From Limnanthes douglasii subsp. nivea (lineage: Eukaryota > Streptophyta > Magnoliopsida > Brassicales > Limnanthaceae), in NCBI GenBank assembly GCA_036936605.1, contig JAUPFV010000001.1, forward strand, positions 117,374,771 through 117,438,770: a DNA stretch of 64,000 nt. Reading direction: 5' to 3'. The translations under genes were made by a program, and so were the position numbers. Shown one piece after another: positions 12,421 to 24,930 of this stretch. Below the pieces are notes generated by a model. That model was not told the origin of the DNA. It ran no database searches and saw only the letters and a list, made by a program, of their open reading frames with translations. Position 1 is the stretch's first letter. Each line of letters starts with the position of its first letter.

Positions 12421-13350
12421 TGTCGGTAAAGATAATTTTATGGGATAAAGGACGAGTAGGTTTGTAGACGTATATGCGGGGTCATACTGATGCGACAAGG
12501 GTTTGGTGGAATTTTGTATTGATCAATTAAATAATTTTAGTAGTATGACTTAGTAGACTTATGTGTTGATTAATTGAGTAATTTTAATAATAAGATGAAA
12601 TAGTTGACATTCTTCGTTTATATCATAATTAATCACGAAGAAAAATATACCTTTTATACATATTGATTGACTCATAATTGTACCATTCCTTGGACTTTGT
12701 TGTTTTTGATTTTTTTGCATGAGATTGGAAAGATATAGTCGCATCGAATAGAAGACGAATAAAAATACTAAATTATGGAGGTGGGCATTGTCACTTTCTT
12801 TAGAATTATTAGTGCTATCGGGAGAAGGATGACACAACGTATGCTCTATCGACACTTCAGGCATAAGTTCACCACCATAGTGCAAATTTTCATGAGTTTA
12901 TTTAAGTGAGACTTTCACAAATCGTTGTTACACTAGATAGTAGAAACTATATGGTCTTTTACAACCGAAATTGGGTCTGCTATTAGTATTTTGGTTTAAA
13001 TAATTTTTTAAGAACCTGTTCTTGTCGTTAACTTTTTTCTTTACTAACAATGCAAATTTGACGGTGTGTTTTTGGTTGGTTTTAATCGACCGAAATAAAA
13101 AATAATAAAAAATTTGAAATTTTAAAACTAAAAAATTGAAAAGTGATAATTCGTAATGAAGCAATGTATCTAAATAAAATAGAACGTGAAAAAATATAAA
13201 TTCAATTTAATAAAAAACAAAATTTGAGTCAATTTGTTATTTTATCCTAAAACTATATATTTAAAATCTTGATTATAAATGTTCGGAGCAATATAAAAAG
13301 TCGTATAAAGTAAATTTTTTTGTCTTTTTGTCAAATTTATATCATAGGTC
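12421..13350. other. Gene-free DNA upstream of decayed Tat gag
   Basis: No gene is visible. The interval sits where the 5' UTR and LTR of the decayed minus-strand Tat element would be expected, but no PBS or TG...CA pair was recognised. It becomes A/T-rich toward 13200. Confidence 0.45.
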
Positions 13351-13367
13351 TTTTGACCTATTTTCTT

Positions 13368-15418
13368 TCTTTTTTTTTGGGTAAATGTGGGTGTATATAT
13401 ATATATATATACAAGGTTACAATCTTCTAGAGAGTCATATGATCTCTCAAGTGAGTACAATTCAGGGTAGTAATGTACCTAAAAGAAAAAGACATGTCCA
13501 AGAGTGCCTTGATAAAGGTCTAGAGCACTTGCCTCTTTAAAAAACTTAACCACCCGTTAGGTAAAAACCCGGTCTAAGGAAAAAGAGTACAAGTCTCCAG
13601 GCCGGCACTAATGGACTATTACATAGAAAATCCGAAAAGCTGAGTGTATCAATGAAAAAAGACTCTAACATGTGAGTCGATAATGCGGATATAATCTAAA
13701 TAAAATCTCCAAGGTCATGAGAGTGATTCGGATAACGATGGTGTCTTGAGTCACGGTCTCTTCATCAAACACAAGGCGGTTGCGGGCGTGCCAAATCTCG
13801 AAAACAGTGGCTTGGAAGGCAAGATTGATGGCGCGGGATTGGTAGGATGTTCCTCGATGCTCCTTCCTAATCCATTTGTGTGCACTATCAAGCGTTGTCA
13901 TTTCTCGAGTAATCCCCAGCCATGATCGGATGCGACTCCAGATTTCCTTAGTGAACCTGCAAGCAAAGAAAAGATGGGCACCAGACTCATTTGAGTGCCT
14001 GCAAAATGGGCAGCTGATGTTAGGCAAGTCCATTTAGTGGAGAGTGTCTTTCGTGGCAAGGCGACGATTGAAGGCTAGCCAGACGGTGAAAGAAAACTTA
14101 AGTGGGATGAATCTCTTCCATAACTTTGATAGATTTGGGCATGCCTCACTTTTTGTTCTCATGGCTTCGTATACACGTCTAGTAATTAGTTTTCCACCCA
14201 AAGTACAGCTTTCAAGACCCAGAATGGCACTATCTCGACCCCCAAATATCTGTATCCAAGAGTCTCTAATATCAAGAAGCTTCCGAACAAGATGACTGTC
14301 TATATCTCGTCTTTGGTAGTCCCATATAGTTTGTCCTCGAAAATAATACTCATGCACCCATTTTATCCATAACGACTCAGAGTCAGAATGTAATAACCAA
14401 ATCGAACGGGTAAGAAGGGCACGATTCCAAACTCTGATATCCATAAGGCCAAGTCCTCCTTCATCTTCGGGTTTACAGATTTTGTCCCAAGCAATCTGAG
14501 CAGGTCTACCCCTCCAGAAGAAGTTGAGGCAGAGCGATCGGATCGTGTTAAGCACTGCCGAGTGCAAAGGAAAAGCGCGGAACCAAAAGGATTCGACCCC
14601 TTGAAGCACGGAGGTGATCAATTGAATTTTTCCCGCGTGGGAAAGTTTCATATGTTCCAATTTTTGAATGTAACTCGAGATAGCCTCTGGCAAAGGGGAA
14701 AAATCAGTAACTGAGACGGTCATAGGAGCGAGAGGTATCCCCAAGTAACGTACAGGGTAAGTGCCAACTTCAAATCCGACTCTTTCCATGATCCGATCAT
14801 AAACAATCCCTTTAACCCCGGCTAGGTATATTTTGGATTTAGAAGGATTCAGTGATAGTCCCGAAATATCTTCCAAATGGCTCAAGCATTCCATAAGGAT
14901 GTTAACCGATGTCTCATCTCCTTTTGAAAGTAGTATCAAATCGTCAGCAAAAGCGAGGTGGGTAGTGTGAGTGCGGGCGCATTTCAGATAGAATTTAAAA
15001 CTCGGTTCGCTCGATTTCTTCTTTAACAAACGAGACAAATATTTGAGGCAAATGATAAATAAAGTAGGGGACATGGGATCACCTTGCCTTAAGCCCCGCT
15101 GCCCACAGAAGAAGCCATGAAGCTCGCCGTTGATAGAAACCGAGAAGGACGTTGTAGTGACACAAGCAAGAATCCATCCCACAAACTTTGGAGGAAACCC
15201 GATACCATGGAGAATATCCGATAGGAAGTCCCATGAAACTGTGTCAAATGCTTTGCGAAGATCCACCATGAGCATACATCGCGGAGAAACTCTTGCACGG
15301 TTCGAACCTCTAACCAACTCTTGGGCAAGGAAAACATTATCAACAAGATTTCGACCACTCACGAAAGCACCTTATCCTTTATCAATGAGATTCGGAAGTA
15401 AAGGGGACATTCGGTTAG
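13368..15418 (-). mobile_element. 5'-truncated L1-type LINE with 17-bp target duplication
   Basis: The identical 17-mer TTTTGACCTATTTTCTT lies at 13351-13367 and 15419-15435, directly flanking this block. The low-coordinate end begins with a T-rich run (13368-13378), which is the poly(A) tail of a minus-strand insert. Inside are the RT and C-terminal domains of a plant L1-like LINE, while the endonuclease is missing. A variable-length duplication, an A-tail and 5' truncation together are the signature of target-primed reverse transcription. The exact duplication implies a fairly recent insertion. Confidence 0.93.
13665..15411 (-). pseudogene. LINE reverse transcriptase and C-terminal zinc-binding domain
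   Basis: The frame enters at the truncation point, is broken by a TAA near 15373, then reads to 14037 through RT motifs: LMVDLRKAFDTVSWDF, GLRQGDPMSPTLF, the catalytic LAFADDLILL, and LNPSKSKIYLAG. A TAA at 14034-14036 interrupts it just before the zf-RVT region (CPFCRHSNESGAHLFFAC), which continues in frame to 13665. Restored reading would need only two stop codons to be absent, so decay is light. The N-terminal endonuclease and ORF1 are absent through 5' truncation. Confidence 0.9.
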
Positions 15419-15435
15419 TTTTGACCTATTTTCTT

Positions 15436-18400
15436 ATGTTCATTTTATATGGGTTTAAATATATTTCTATTTTTATCCATATAAATTTTTTTTGTTACTT
15501 TTAATAAAAGGTTTCTAAAAATAAAAAATAATTTCAAATTATATACAGTACATATTTAAAAAATTAACCGGTCCTTTCAGTGATAGCTAAAAAAACCTGG
15601 TTTCCAATAATTGAATTATTAATTAAAAAAATCATTTATATATTATTTATTAGGGTTTGCTTTATGTACGAGAATATACCATATGGATGTTTTAAAATTC
15701 TCATATAATTGAAGTATAAAATGTTTTGAAAATTTTGGTAATAGTTAACAATGTTTAAATTTTTTATTGTTTTTAAATTTTGTAATAATTTTATTTTTTT
15801 AAACTAAGCTAACTAATCTATAATTAAAAAATAAGTAAGTTATCGATTAATTATGAATAAATTTTAAAATTGTGTATCTTTTAAATTTTAAATCAAAAAA
15901 GAAAATCACAAATTTTTAGAAACGGGTAAAATGAACATTGTCAAAAAAATCTTCAAAAAAAATCAATACAAAAATACACATATTTTAGCAACTACAAAAA
16001 AGTTAGTTGTTTCGCACTCAACTAACATTTATTTTTCAAAAAATAAATATTTTATTTTTGCACAACCAAAACTTACTTCACAAACAAAGCTCATGTTTAT
16101 GCAACCATTTTTTTTTCGCAGAGCATTTCCACCTAATGACGCAACTAGAACAAAGTTGTTTTTTCGGACTCCAATTACAACTAACTTTGTACACGGAAAA
16201 CTGTCCAAAAATATTATTTTTAAGAACAAAAATCACACAAAAACGCACATAAATGTGCAACCACAAAAAAGTAAGTTCTTTCACACTCAATTAACACTTA
16301 TTTTCACAAAACTAGTTATATTTTATTTTTAATACAATCACATTTATTTCACAACCTACACGTAATTACACAACAACAAAAAAGTAAGAAACATCTTTCA
16401 TAAATCTAGTTTTGTTCGTCTTAAAAAAATAAAATCGAAGAAATTTTCAATTTTTTTCGAAACTATGTTTTTAAAAATATTTAAAAAAACGATTAAAAGA
16501 TATATTAGTATTAACATAATGTTCATATGGTTATCGATACTTAAGTCCTAAAACTAATTGATTATTAAAACTTTCTCAAGTTTTAAATGGTTATTAATAA
16601 ATTTCTGATTGTAGATAGTTATCGATAGATTATTATCTATGTTCAAACAATTTAAATAATAAATAACATTTGTTTTTGAAATAAACGCATTAAGAAAATA
16701 AAAAGATTCTTACAAATACCTATAACATATCCTGAGGGACGGTATTAGCACGATAGAGAAAAAAAATGCATAAAATAATAAAATAAAGCGAAAGCATTAA
16801 ATTAAAGGTGTGAAAACAATAACAAGCGTAATAAGTAGAATGAAGCATCCATGGAGAGATTCAATGAGGAGGACCAGTAGAGTTGCACATGACGCGAGAA
16901 GGGAGAGTACCAATCCCCAAGACAAAATCTGATTGTGCGTGGTAAGTTTGCCTTGAATGGCAAGCCACGGGATAAAATAATACTTCAGGATTTAAATTTA
17001 TTCGAGATAGAGTTAGAGGTTTTGTCCATTTACTCCCTATCGAGTTAGAGGTTTTGTTACTGATGGACCAAAAGTTTTTAAGGACAGCCGTCTAATTTCA
17101 AATTTTTAAATCTGTGATCCCAAAACTACTCTCAAACAAGGGCACGATAACTGTAGTTCATGCCATTTTTACACCAGAGATTTTCATCTCATAACTGGTC
17201 CAGAGATAGCGGCAGAGAGTTTGAAAGAGTTCTTTAAAAACTCTTGTAGGAATGATGAAAATGGAGGACCAATACATTTATCCAACAAATAGTACATATT
17301 TGATGAGTTGGAGACGATCCGCATAAAAAGATCACTTAAAAATGCCATAACCCACAAAACTTTTTAATTTTGTACAAAAAAGACTCTAATAATTTAAAAA
17401 AACACCAACATACTTCATTGGTAGAGTACCAGCCTAAAAATATGAATTTTTTTTTATAAAATTTCGTTTGCTTTCTCCAATTCTATTTTGCGTAATATTC
17501 TGTATGGTTTTTCTGGTAATCCTAATGGTTCTAATCATCTCCTCACAACAGCTCAGGAGCACCATATAAGTTATAATTTCATTTTCTGGTGGGCAAATAT
17601 TTCCTTTTCACATAAAAGACAATAAATATTAAATTAAATTAAAGAACTAAGCAAAACGACTCTAAAAGCGAGGAAAGGTCAGATTTGACGTCATTCTTTG
17701 GCTTCGTAGTTGTCGCCGCCTCATCGGAGCTGCCAAAGTTGTACTACGAATTTATGAAACATAAAGTCCTTGTATAATTTAAACAACAGTTGCCATCGAA
17801 TTCAAATTAATTTGAAGTCCTGGCGTACGAAAATAAGTTTAGTTTTGATTTTGATTTCTACAAACTGACAAAATGAATTTGGTTTATACGGTTTACTATT
17901 GAAATGACCAAACTAAATCAAACGGATAATGTATGATTAAAACTTGGGAGTTAAAATTTTATACCAAATTACTACGAAAGTCTTAAATTTTATTTTAAAT
18001 CTAAATTTTATATAGTTAAAATTTTAAATTATTTTCTTAACATACTTAGGTAAAGTAATAGTTTCTACATATATTTGGAACATATTTCGGAAAAAGGTTT
18101 AGTTCAATTATCAGGTAAAAATATATTATTATTTTTAAGTTAGAGATACCAATAAAATAAGGGTTTCTATTTTATATCAAATATATTTTTATTTCAAATC
18201 TACCTTCTCTTACTCATTTATTACCTTTTCATATTTTCAGAAAACATATTTTTTTTTTTAAGAACACAAAACTCTAAAATTCAAGATTCATGACTTCATC
18301 TTTTTTAAGAACAAAATTAATATATTTTACCTATTAAAAACAAAACTTCATTAATGGTCAAAAAGAAAAAATGAGTATTTTTCACAATCTTGATTTAATG

Positions 18401-20130
18401 GTATACTTGTATAGATTTGAAAGTTACATGGTTTATTGAGAGTTTTTCGTGATTTTGTTTGCATGTGTTAATAATACATAAAGATTAACCTATCTTATCT
18501 CATTCCCTAGTACAATATTTTTCGTTTTGGATCCAAAGGCATCCAAGCCTTTATATGTGGTACAATGTTTGGTCTCAACTAGTTGAAATATTTTTCATAT
18601 TTTATATATTATTGATTTTTTATATATTTAAGCGGTACAGAATCGAAGATCAAGTTTTACTCCTCAACCGCCTGAATTCGAATTCTTTTCTTGAGCACGG
18701 ACAGTACATAGGCTATATATCGTTAGTGTTGTTGGAATGGTACTGTCAATATTCATTTCTGAATTTGTTTATATTCTTGAGCACCGACGGTATACAAAAA
18801 TGATACCGCAATAATTTTAGTGCCATTAAGCACTATTGATGGTATAGAAAACTCACATAATCAATATCATTTCATTTATTGACTTTAATAGTTATTGCCA
18901 ATGTTGGTATAAAAATTATATACCGATGGTGAAAAATCCATACTAGCGAGATGGATGAGTTATTGACTTCAACATTTATTGCTACCAAGACCCGTACCAC
19001 TAGTAGCGGATCGAGGAATCAAAATAAGGTGTGTTAAACAAAATTTTATAAAATTCATTCTACATGATTCCTTCGTCGTAAAATAGTTTTATTATCGATT
19101 TTAAATTATCATTTTAAAAAAATGTTCACTTTAAGGTTTTTTAATATATCTTAATATATTATTTATTATATACAAAGATAATATTTAGCAATAAATCTTA
19201 ATATTTCCTAATATATTATTTTAAACGATATAAAAATATAAATAAAATAAAATTTATTATGTAAAAAATATTTTTGAAAATAGATAAAATAAAATCAAAT
19301 TTGTTATGTGAAATATATATTTTAAAAAATATATGGAAATAACATCAAAAAATTTATATAAAAAAGATATCGAAATAAAATCAAATTTGTATGAAACATA
19401 ATCTATAATATAAATAAATTTTTTAATTTAAATTTTTTAAAAATATCTTAATATATATATATATATATATTGTTTAACAAACATGTGGGTTAGCATATTA
19501 AAAATATATATAAATGGAAATCATAACATATTGCTAATTAAAATATATTTTAAAATTATCAAGGAATAAAATGAAAATTGTTATTTAAAATATAGTTTAA
19601 AAAATATTTTTAAAAATATGATTTTATTTATTTATCAAAATCTCCACATTCTTTTATTTATTTTATTAAAGTATCAACCTTCTTCATTTTCATCATCTTG
19701 TTTAATTTATCTTCTTCAAATATAAAAGAAAATTCAATTTTGGGAGAAAGATTAACCCAAATAAAATCAAAACAAATTATTGAAAAAAAAATAAAAATCA
19801 AGATATAGATGCAGAATATATCTTCCAATTTGTAAATATTTTAATTTAAAATTTTCTTTAAAACCGATATTATCCAAGATTTTAATTTTAATTTTTTCTT
19901 AAAAATAGTCATTATCAAATATTTTAATTTAGATTTTTCTTTTAAAATAGCCATTATTTCATATTTTTCAATTAAACTTTTCTTTAAAAATACATACTAT
20001 CCTAAAATAAACTATATAAATTAACCCATATTTTAGGGGAAGCGGAGGACACAGTGGTAAAAAAGTTTAAAAAAATTAAGAAAAAAAGTTTGGTTCCATT
20101 AAATTTTATTATTAATGAGTTTGATTTAAT
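15436..20130. other. Long gene-free AT-rich interval
   Basis: No gene is supported. Diverged A-rich repeats lie at about 15931-16400 (separate entry). 16740-17640 is less AT-rich and may be worn coding or element DNA, but no domain could be named. 18640-19010 has inverted-repeat-like motifs around GCACCGACGGTAT and CACTAGTAGCGG. 19030-20000 is extremely A/T-rich. Confidence 0.55.
15931..16400. repeat. Diverged A-rich repeats (about 270-bp spacing)
   Basis: Similar blocks built on ACAAAAAAGTTAGTTGTTTC near 15994 and ACAAAAAAGTAAGTTCTTTC near 16262 recur with related flanks (CACTCAACTAACATTTATTTT, CACTCAATTAACACTTATTTT). A third weaker copy lies near 16375. Overlapping reading frames here translate only as Lys/Asn/Phe-rich low complexity and are not genes. 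Confidence 0.5.
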
Positions 20131-20139
20131 GAGAGTTTC

Positions 20140-20640
20140 ATTGCCATCAAATCAATAAATTCGCCTATCCTCAATCGCCTAAACTCCAATATCCAAACTC
20201 TAAACTCCAATCTCCAATCTCCAATCTTTATTCTACAAAATCTAAACTCCAATCTCCAAACTCTAAACTCCAAACTAATCCAAACGAATTTTAAACACCA
20301 AACAAATCCAAACGATGCCAAAGAAAGCCAAACAAATCCAAACTAAATTTATACTAAATTCAAATCCAAACGAAGAACGAAATCTAAACACCAAACAAAT
20401 CAAAACGAATCCAAACGAATCAAAACGACATACGTCGACGATCTAAACAAACTTCATATATAATCCAAATTTCAAACAAAATCTAAACATCAAAACAAAA
20501 TCAAAACGACAAACGTCGATCTAAGCAAACGTCTTACAAAGTTCAAAAATCAAACAAAATCCAAATAAAATCTCAAATCCAAATACCCAAATAAAATCCA
20601 AACGAAATATTAATTCCCAATTCAAATACCAAATACCAAA
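20140..20640. repeat. Low-complexity short tandem repeats (CCAAACGAA / AATCTCCAAACTC)
   Basis: About 500 bp of short, degenerate repeats. AAACTCCAATCTCCAATCTCC-type units come first, then AAACAAATCCAAACGAATCC-type units, then AAATACCAAAT units. The minus-strand open frame here is only the repeat translated (RVWRLEFR-type units) and is not a gene. Confidence 0.7.
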
Positions 20641-20980
20641 TGCCAAAACCAAATCTAATTTTCAATTAAAATCAAAATCAAAATTAATTCTAAAATTTTA
20701 CCAGCAAAATAGTGCATTGTTCCAGTAGTGGTTTCTCCCGAACCGTGACACCAAATCATAATCCAACCAGTCAGATTGAAGGATTAGATGCCCTAAACCT
20801 ACTGTCCAAAATTCAGAAAAACTAGACACCATTTACCTCTCGATCATGTATGCTGATTGTGGCTGCACACACGAGATCTGAAAACTGAAAAATTTCACTT
20901 TTTTTTTCTTCCAACAGACATCTAAAACAACTGCCCGCCGCCACAACGGAAGACATAAAAACTTCAGAATCTAAACCTAC

Positions 20981-20992
20981 GCTCTAATACCA
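20981..20992 (-). promoter_or_regulatory. tRNA-iMet-type primer binding site (one mismatch)
   Basis: The minus strand reads TGGTATTAGAGC. This differs by one base from TGGTATCAGAGC, the initiator-Met tRNA primer site usual for plant Ty1/copia elements. It directly follows the CA end of the LTR-like block 20993-21240. Confidence 0.65.
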
Positions 20993-21240
20993 TGTAGAAA
21001 AAGGTAACACAAAGAAAGACAACTAGATAAACAAAAAATGACTATGGTTTTATTATTTAGGAATATTATCAAATTACAAAGAGTATAAACTCTTATTTAT
21101 AGATAAAAGTATGAGCTAATAGGCTTGGGACTCCTAATATCTCTAACAATTCCTTCATAGAACTAACTAAAACTATATTCGGGTTGCTGATGGTTTGAAG
21201 ATCATATCATGTAGGAAAGATTCATATCTTGACAAAAACA
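20993..21240 (-). repeat. Candidate Ty1/copia LTR (about 248 bp)
   Basis: The plus strand begins TGTAGAAAAAGG next to the PBS and can be closed at ACAAAAACA (21240), giving TG...CA ends. On the minus strand it holds a TATA box (CTATAAATAAGAG near 21090-21103) in the position expected for an LTR promoter. No gag lies beyond the PBS, only low-complexity DNA, and no second LTR was found, so this is a fragment. The outer end is the least certain point. Confidence 0.55.
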
Positions 21241-22560
21241 CAAAAATAATTTTTTTATTGTAAACTAGATGTGGACATGCCTATCACAAAACACTACATT
21301 ATAAATATTATTGAAAGAATGAAGACAAGAACAAGAAAACGTTATGTCTTATTATTGTAAGTTTTCTTATTCCATATTTAAGGAAGTACTAAATATACTA
21401 ATGATGATTGTTTATTTATGTATAAATTTATGATTCAAGTGATATGATCTTGATAAATGGTATTAAATCAACCATTTTAAGCTCGAGGGTGAGTTTTTTT
21501 AAAAATAAAATATAAAAAGCATGTTATTTAATTTTCGTTAAAATATCCACACGTAGGATTAATTGTAAATTGAATTGGTAAATGTGTGTGAATTTGGAGT
21601 TTTAAATTGTATATTGTTTGATTATTTAAGAATTAAAACATGTTAGCTTATGTGTTTAATCAATTAAGTGCATATTTTTAAAGAAACTTAGGGTTTGTAC
21701 AATTTGGAATTTTGTTGCCGCATGAAAACGTATGTCACTATGGCACATTAAGCTCTAATTGAACCATACAAAATAATGATTTATTATTGCGACAACCTCT
21801 AATAATTACCGCGAGAAACCTCTATTTATGGAATCATTTTTGAAACACCCTATGTGGCCATCACAACATCATCGTTACCACTGCAACAAAAAATCCTCGC
21901 TACAATTTTGCATGGTATGCGCACCTATAAAGTTTAGTCATTTAGACATAGTCCACATGTTAACTTGGAAATTGAATGTATTTGTGTGGTTGTTCGGTGT
22001 TTATGTATTATGTAGAATTGCATGATTAAGTTTATTTTAACTTTTATAAGTAGTTCATGAATCCAATGTATCTCCAGAGTGATTTTTGTTGGTGAATTTA
22101 TTTACTTAGGATTTTGATGGGTTCGTGCTTAATGATATAGCGTGTATTATCGACCTAGTGGACAATTAATTTTGGGTATAATTAACCTTAAACGTGAAAA
22201 TATATTATAAATAATGAGTTGGCCATTAAGTATTTGACTGAAACAAGAATACCTACCCAAATGAGGGTTCTCCTTAATTAAGTGGGTTCAAATTGGATCA
22301 ACATTATTTTTTTCAAACTCATACAAATATATGTTAATACGTTTGCTCAAATATATATTATTAGAGATGACATGTTATTTTTTACATGTTGAATTCATAT
22401 TTAAACATTTTTCTATGTTTATATATCAATGCATGCATTGTTGTAATAAATACATTTAACCAATTAGGAATAGACCTTCCACTTAAGATAATGAGATTTT
22501 TAATATAAATAAGATATTAAATTATATTTGAAACTGTTATGACTTTGACCTAGAACTAAG
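21241..22560. other. Gene-free interval
   Basis: No gene, RNA or clear element was recognised. The upstream part of the copia remnant beginning near 22600 may extend into it. Confidence 0.5.
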
Positions 22561-22599
22561 GACTAATAAGCCCATATCACTCCCTTGGGATAATTACTC

Positions 22600-23430
22600 T
22601 AAGGATAAAAAATAATTTGAAGTGTGAAAATAATAAAATAAGTTGTGCTTGGAAATTATGAAGTTGTGAATACTTTTAGTATTATGCGAGGTCTACCGGC
22701 TGAGATCACCCATGTAATTGAGTTTTTTAAATTAGTTGAGAATGGTTTTCCAATATAAGTATGTGAGAACTATAATATTGTCAATGCATCTTTCCAATGT
22801 GAAGTTTTATAGCAAAATTATAATAATACAATATATTCTCATGGTGTTAATGATTATCTTAAAGTTAAAAGCACTTAAGATTAATATTTCTAAGGAAGTT
22901 GTGGTAAGGTTTGTCTTTTAGTATTTTCCTAAGTGTAAAAATTAAACATTTATGAACTAATTTCTTATGTCACTCAAGAGGAGGAGAGACAAGAAAGTTC
23001 TCATGTGCATATGACGAGTTCTCACAAATAAGATAAAGTATGATAAAGCATTCGATATGGCTTATAGTTCAAGAGCAAAGAAACCTAAAAAATCACTTAC
23101 TATGGGTTGATATTTCTTTTACAAAAAGAAATGACATTTTTAAAAATAGCGTGAAATGTGCCAAGCTTATATGAAACCTAAATCTAATCTCAACTATGGT
23201 ATGTTCAAAAGTCAATTTAGTTTCAGATGCAATAAACACATGGTGGATTTATACAATTGCGACCATTCATGTTTGTATTTCTATGCATGATATGATAATG
23301 AGCCAAATCCTCAATGATGGTAAAATATTCATTTATAAAATAAAGGGCATTGCATGCTTAGTTTATAATATTTGCGATTTTGAGTTGTTACTTCCTGTGG
23401 AAATTTATTGTATTTAAAAAAATTGATCTC
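22600..23430 (+). pseudogene. Decayed Ty1/copia gag-protease fragment
   Basis: Plus-strand reading with several frame changes shows a copia gag helical region (SNVKFYSK, then LKLKALKINISKEVVVRF, 22780-22920), an EEERLK-like basic stretch near 22980, and a worn zinc-knuckle region near 23110-23160. Next comes the start of the protease, LVSDAINTWWIYTIATIHVC (23203-23270), which matches the copia pattern NTWWxDxGATxHVC with the catalytic Asp replaced. Integrase, RT and LTRs are not seen. It is old and non-functional. Confidence 0.7.
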
Positions 23431-23486
23431 TTTTTCTATATTCGATACCTACAGATATTCAAGTCTTTTAGAACTAATCAAATGAC

Positions 23487-23736
23487 GGTTAAAAATCATG
23501 GTTAGTCACCACAATTAGTAAGTTATCTCAAACTAGTCATTAATGTTACATTTGTATCAAAACAGTCTATTTTGTTGCATTAGTGGTCACTTTTATTGGT
23601 ATTTTTTTTGCATATGTGGTCACCGTGAGTGACCACATATGCAAAAAACCCAGCAAAAATGGTCATCTTGATACAAATGTAACATCACTGTTTTTTATAC
23701 ACGTGACAACATGGTGACTAATCATGATTTTTGGTC
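23487..23736. mobile_element. Foldback MITE, Mutator-like, 250 bp
   Basis: Ends are GGTTAAAAATCATGGTTAGT and, reverse-complemented, GACCAAAAATCATGATTAGT. The two arms remain similar inward and meet in a near-perfect palindrome around GCATATGTGGTCAC / GTGACCACATATGC (about 23609-23643). The flanks carry an identical 10-bp direct repeat ATCAAATGAC (23477-23486 and 23737-23746). A duplication of 9-10 bp and long inverted repeats fit a Mutator-like foldback element. No coding capacity. Confidence 0.88.
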
Positions 23737-24039
23737 ATCAAATGACTTTTTATTTATATGATAAGATGTTAGGAAACTGATATTTAATAATTAATGATAA
23801 ATCGTATTTATTAAATACTATTTATAATCAAAATGACCACACGGATATGTAGTAACTAATTATAAAGTTGAAAATTTAAAAATTCTTTAGCACAAATAGT
23901 AAGATCATATCCAAATGTAGAAAACATATAAGTTTTGTTGCTGAAACATTATTAGTTTTTTCATGATTATTGAGGCTTTATTTTTTGTATTAAATATATC
24001 AAGATAAAACAAATTAAAGTGAAAGGTTTAGGTGCATAT

Positions 24040-24480
24040 AGAGAAAAATAAATCTTGAAGTTCATATGTTTATGTAGTTAACTCTTATTTTACATTCTAT
24101 ATTTTATTTAACCCTTATTTCACATTTTGTATTTCATCTAACCTTTATTTCGCATTTTTTTGTATTTATTATTTTAAAATAAAATAAAAATTCATAATTA
24201 ATCCTCATTTCACATTTTATTTAGCCTTTATTTCACATTTTGCATTTCAAATGTCGCATTTCACATTTCAAAAACTAAAATAAAAAATTTACATTTAACA
24301 TTTATTTCATCTTTTGCATTTCGATTGTTCTGTTGCATTTCATGCTTTGAAAAATAAAATAGTATTAACATTTAAATCGTAGTTTATATTTCATATTTCA
24401 TTTAGCCCTTGTTTCACATCGTATTTTTTCTATCATTTTCACATTTTGAAACAAAAAAAAAACTGCATTTAATAATTAGT
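24040..24480. repeat. Degenerate minisatellite, CATTTCACATTT type
   Basis: About 440 bp of irregular units built from TTATTTCACATTTTGTATTT and CATTTAACC, with spacing about 20-30 bp. The same kind of array appears at 29235-29610, and related ones at 49.8-50.8 kb and 60-64 kb. Confidence 0.75.
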
Positions 24481-24930
24481 TTGCAATTCATTTTCTTTGT
24501 ATTAAATTAAAAAGAGTAAAATAGTTTGTTACACATCCATGATGAATCCTTCAAAAAATACAGTTTGCCTCAAATATAGTTTAAATATAGTATTAAGGTT
24601 ACACCGATTTTGTACAAAAAAAAAGGATACGTATGAAATAACAAATGGTTGACATATCTAACAACAAATGCAACATCCGTAAAATAAATTCTACTATAAA
24701 AAAGCTCATGAGTGAGAAAGATAAAGAATGCATGGAGCATAAAGTGAGTAATCCAGTTGATATAATAGTCAATTGCTATAGTAAAAAAAGAAGTAAATCA
24801 AAATATGGATAAACCTTGTTACCAATGAATTTGAAATAAAATTCAGTAATTATATGGTGTGCGACCGCAGAGGCATGCACATCGAGAGAACGTAAGATTA
24901 TTGAGTTTATTTTCCGCCGAATCTGATGAT
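24481..24930. other. Gene-free interval
   Basis: A/T-rich sequence between a minisatellite and the 3' side of the decayed LINE. No feature recognised. Confidence 0.5.

Noticed and set aside
16007..16332. Overlapping small frames on both strands near 16.0-16.3 kb
   Set aside because: Low-complexity Lys/Asn/Phe translation of diverged A-rich repeats.
18640..19030. Possible CACTA transposon end (CACTAGTAGCGG with subterminal-like repeats)
   Set aside because: No matching opposite terminus or 3-bp duplication could be found; CACTAGTAG may be chance.
20112..20321. 69-aa minus-strand frame rich in RVWRLEF units
   Set aside because: Translation of short tandem repeats.
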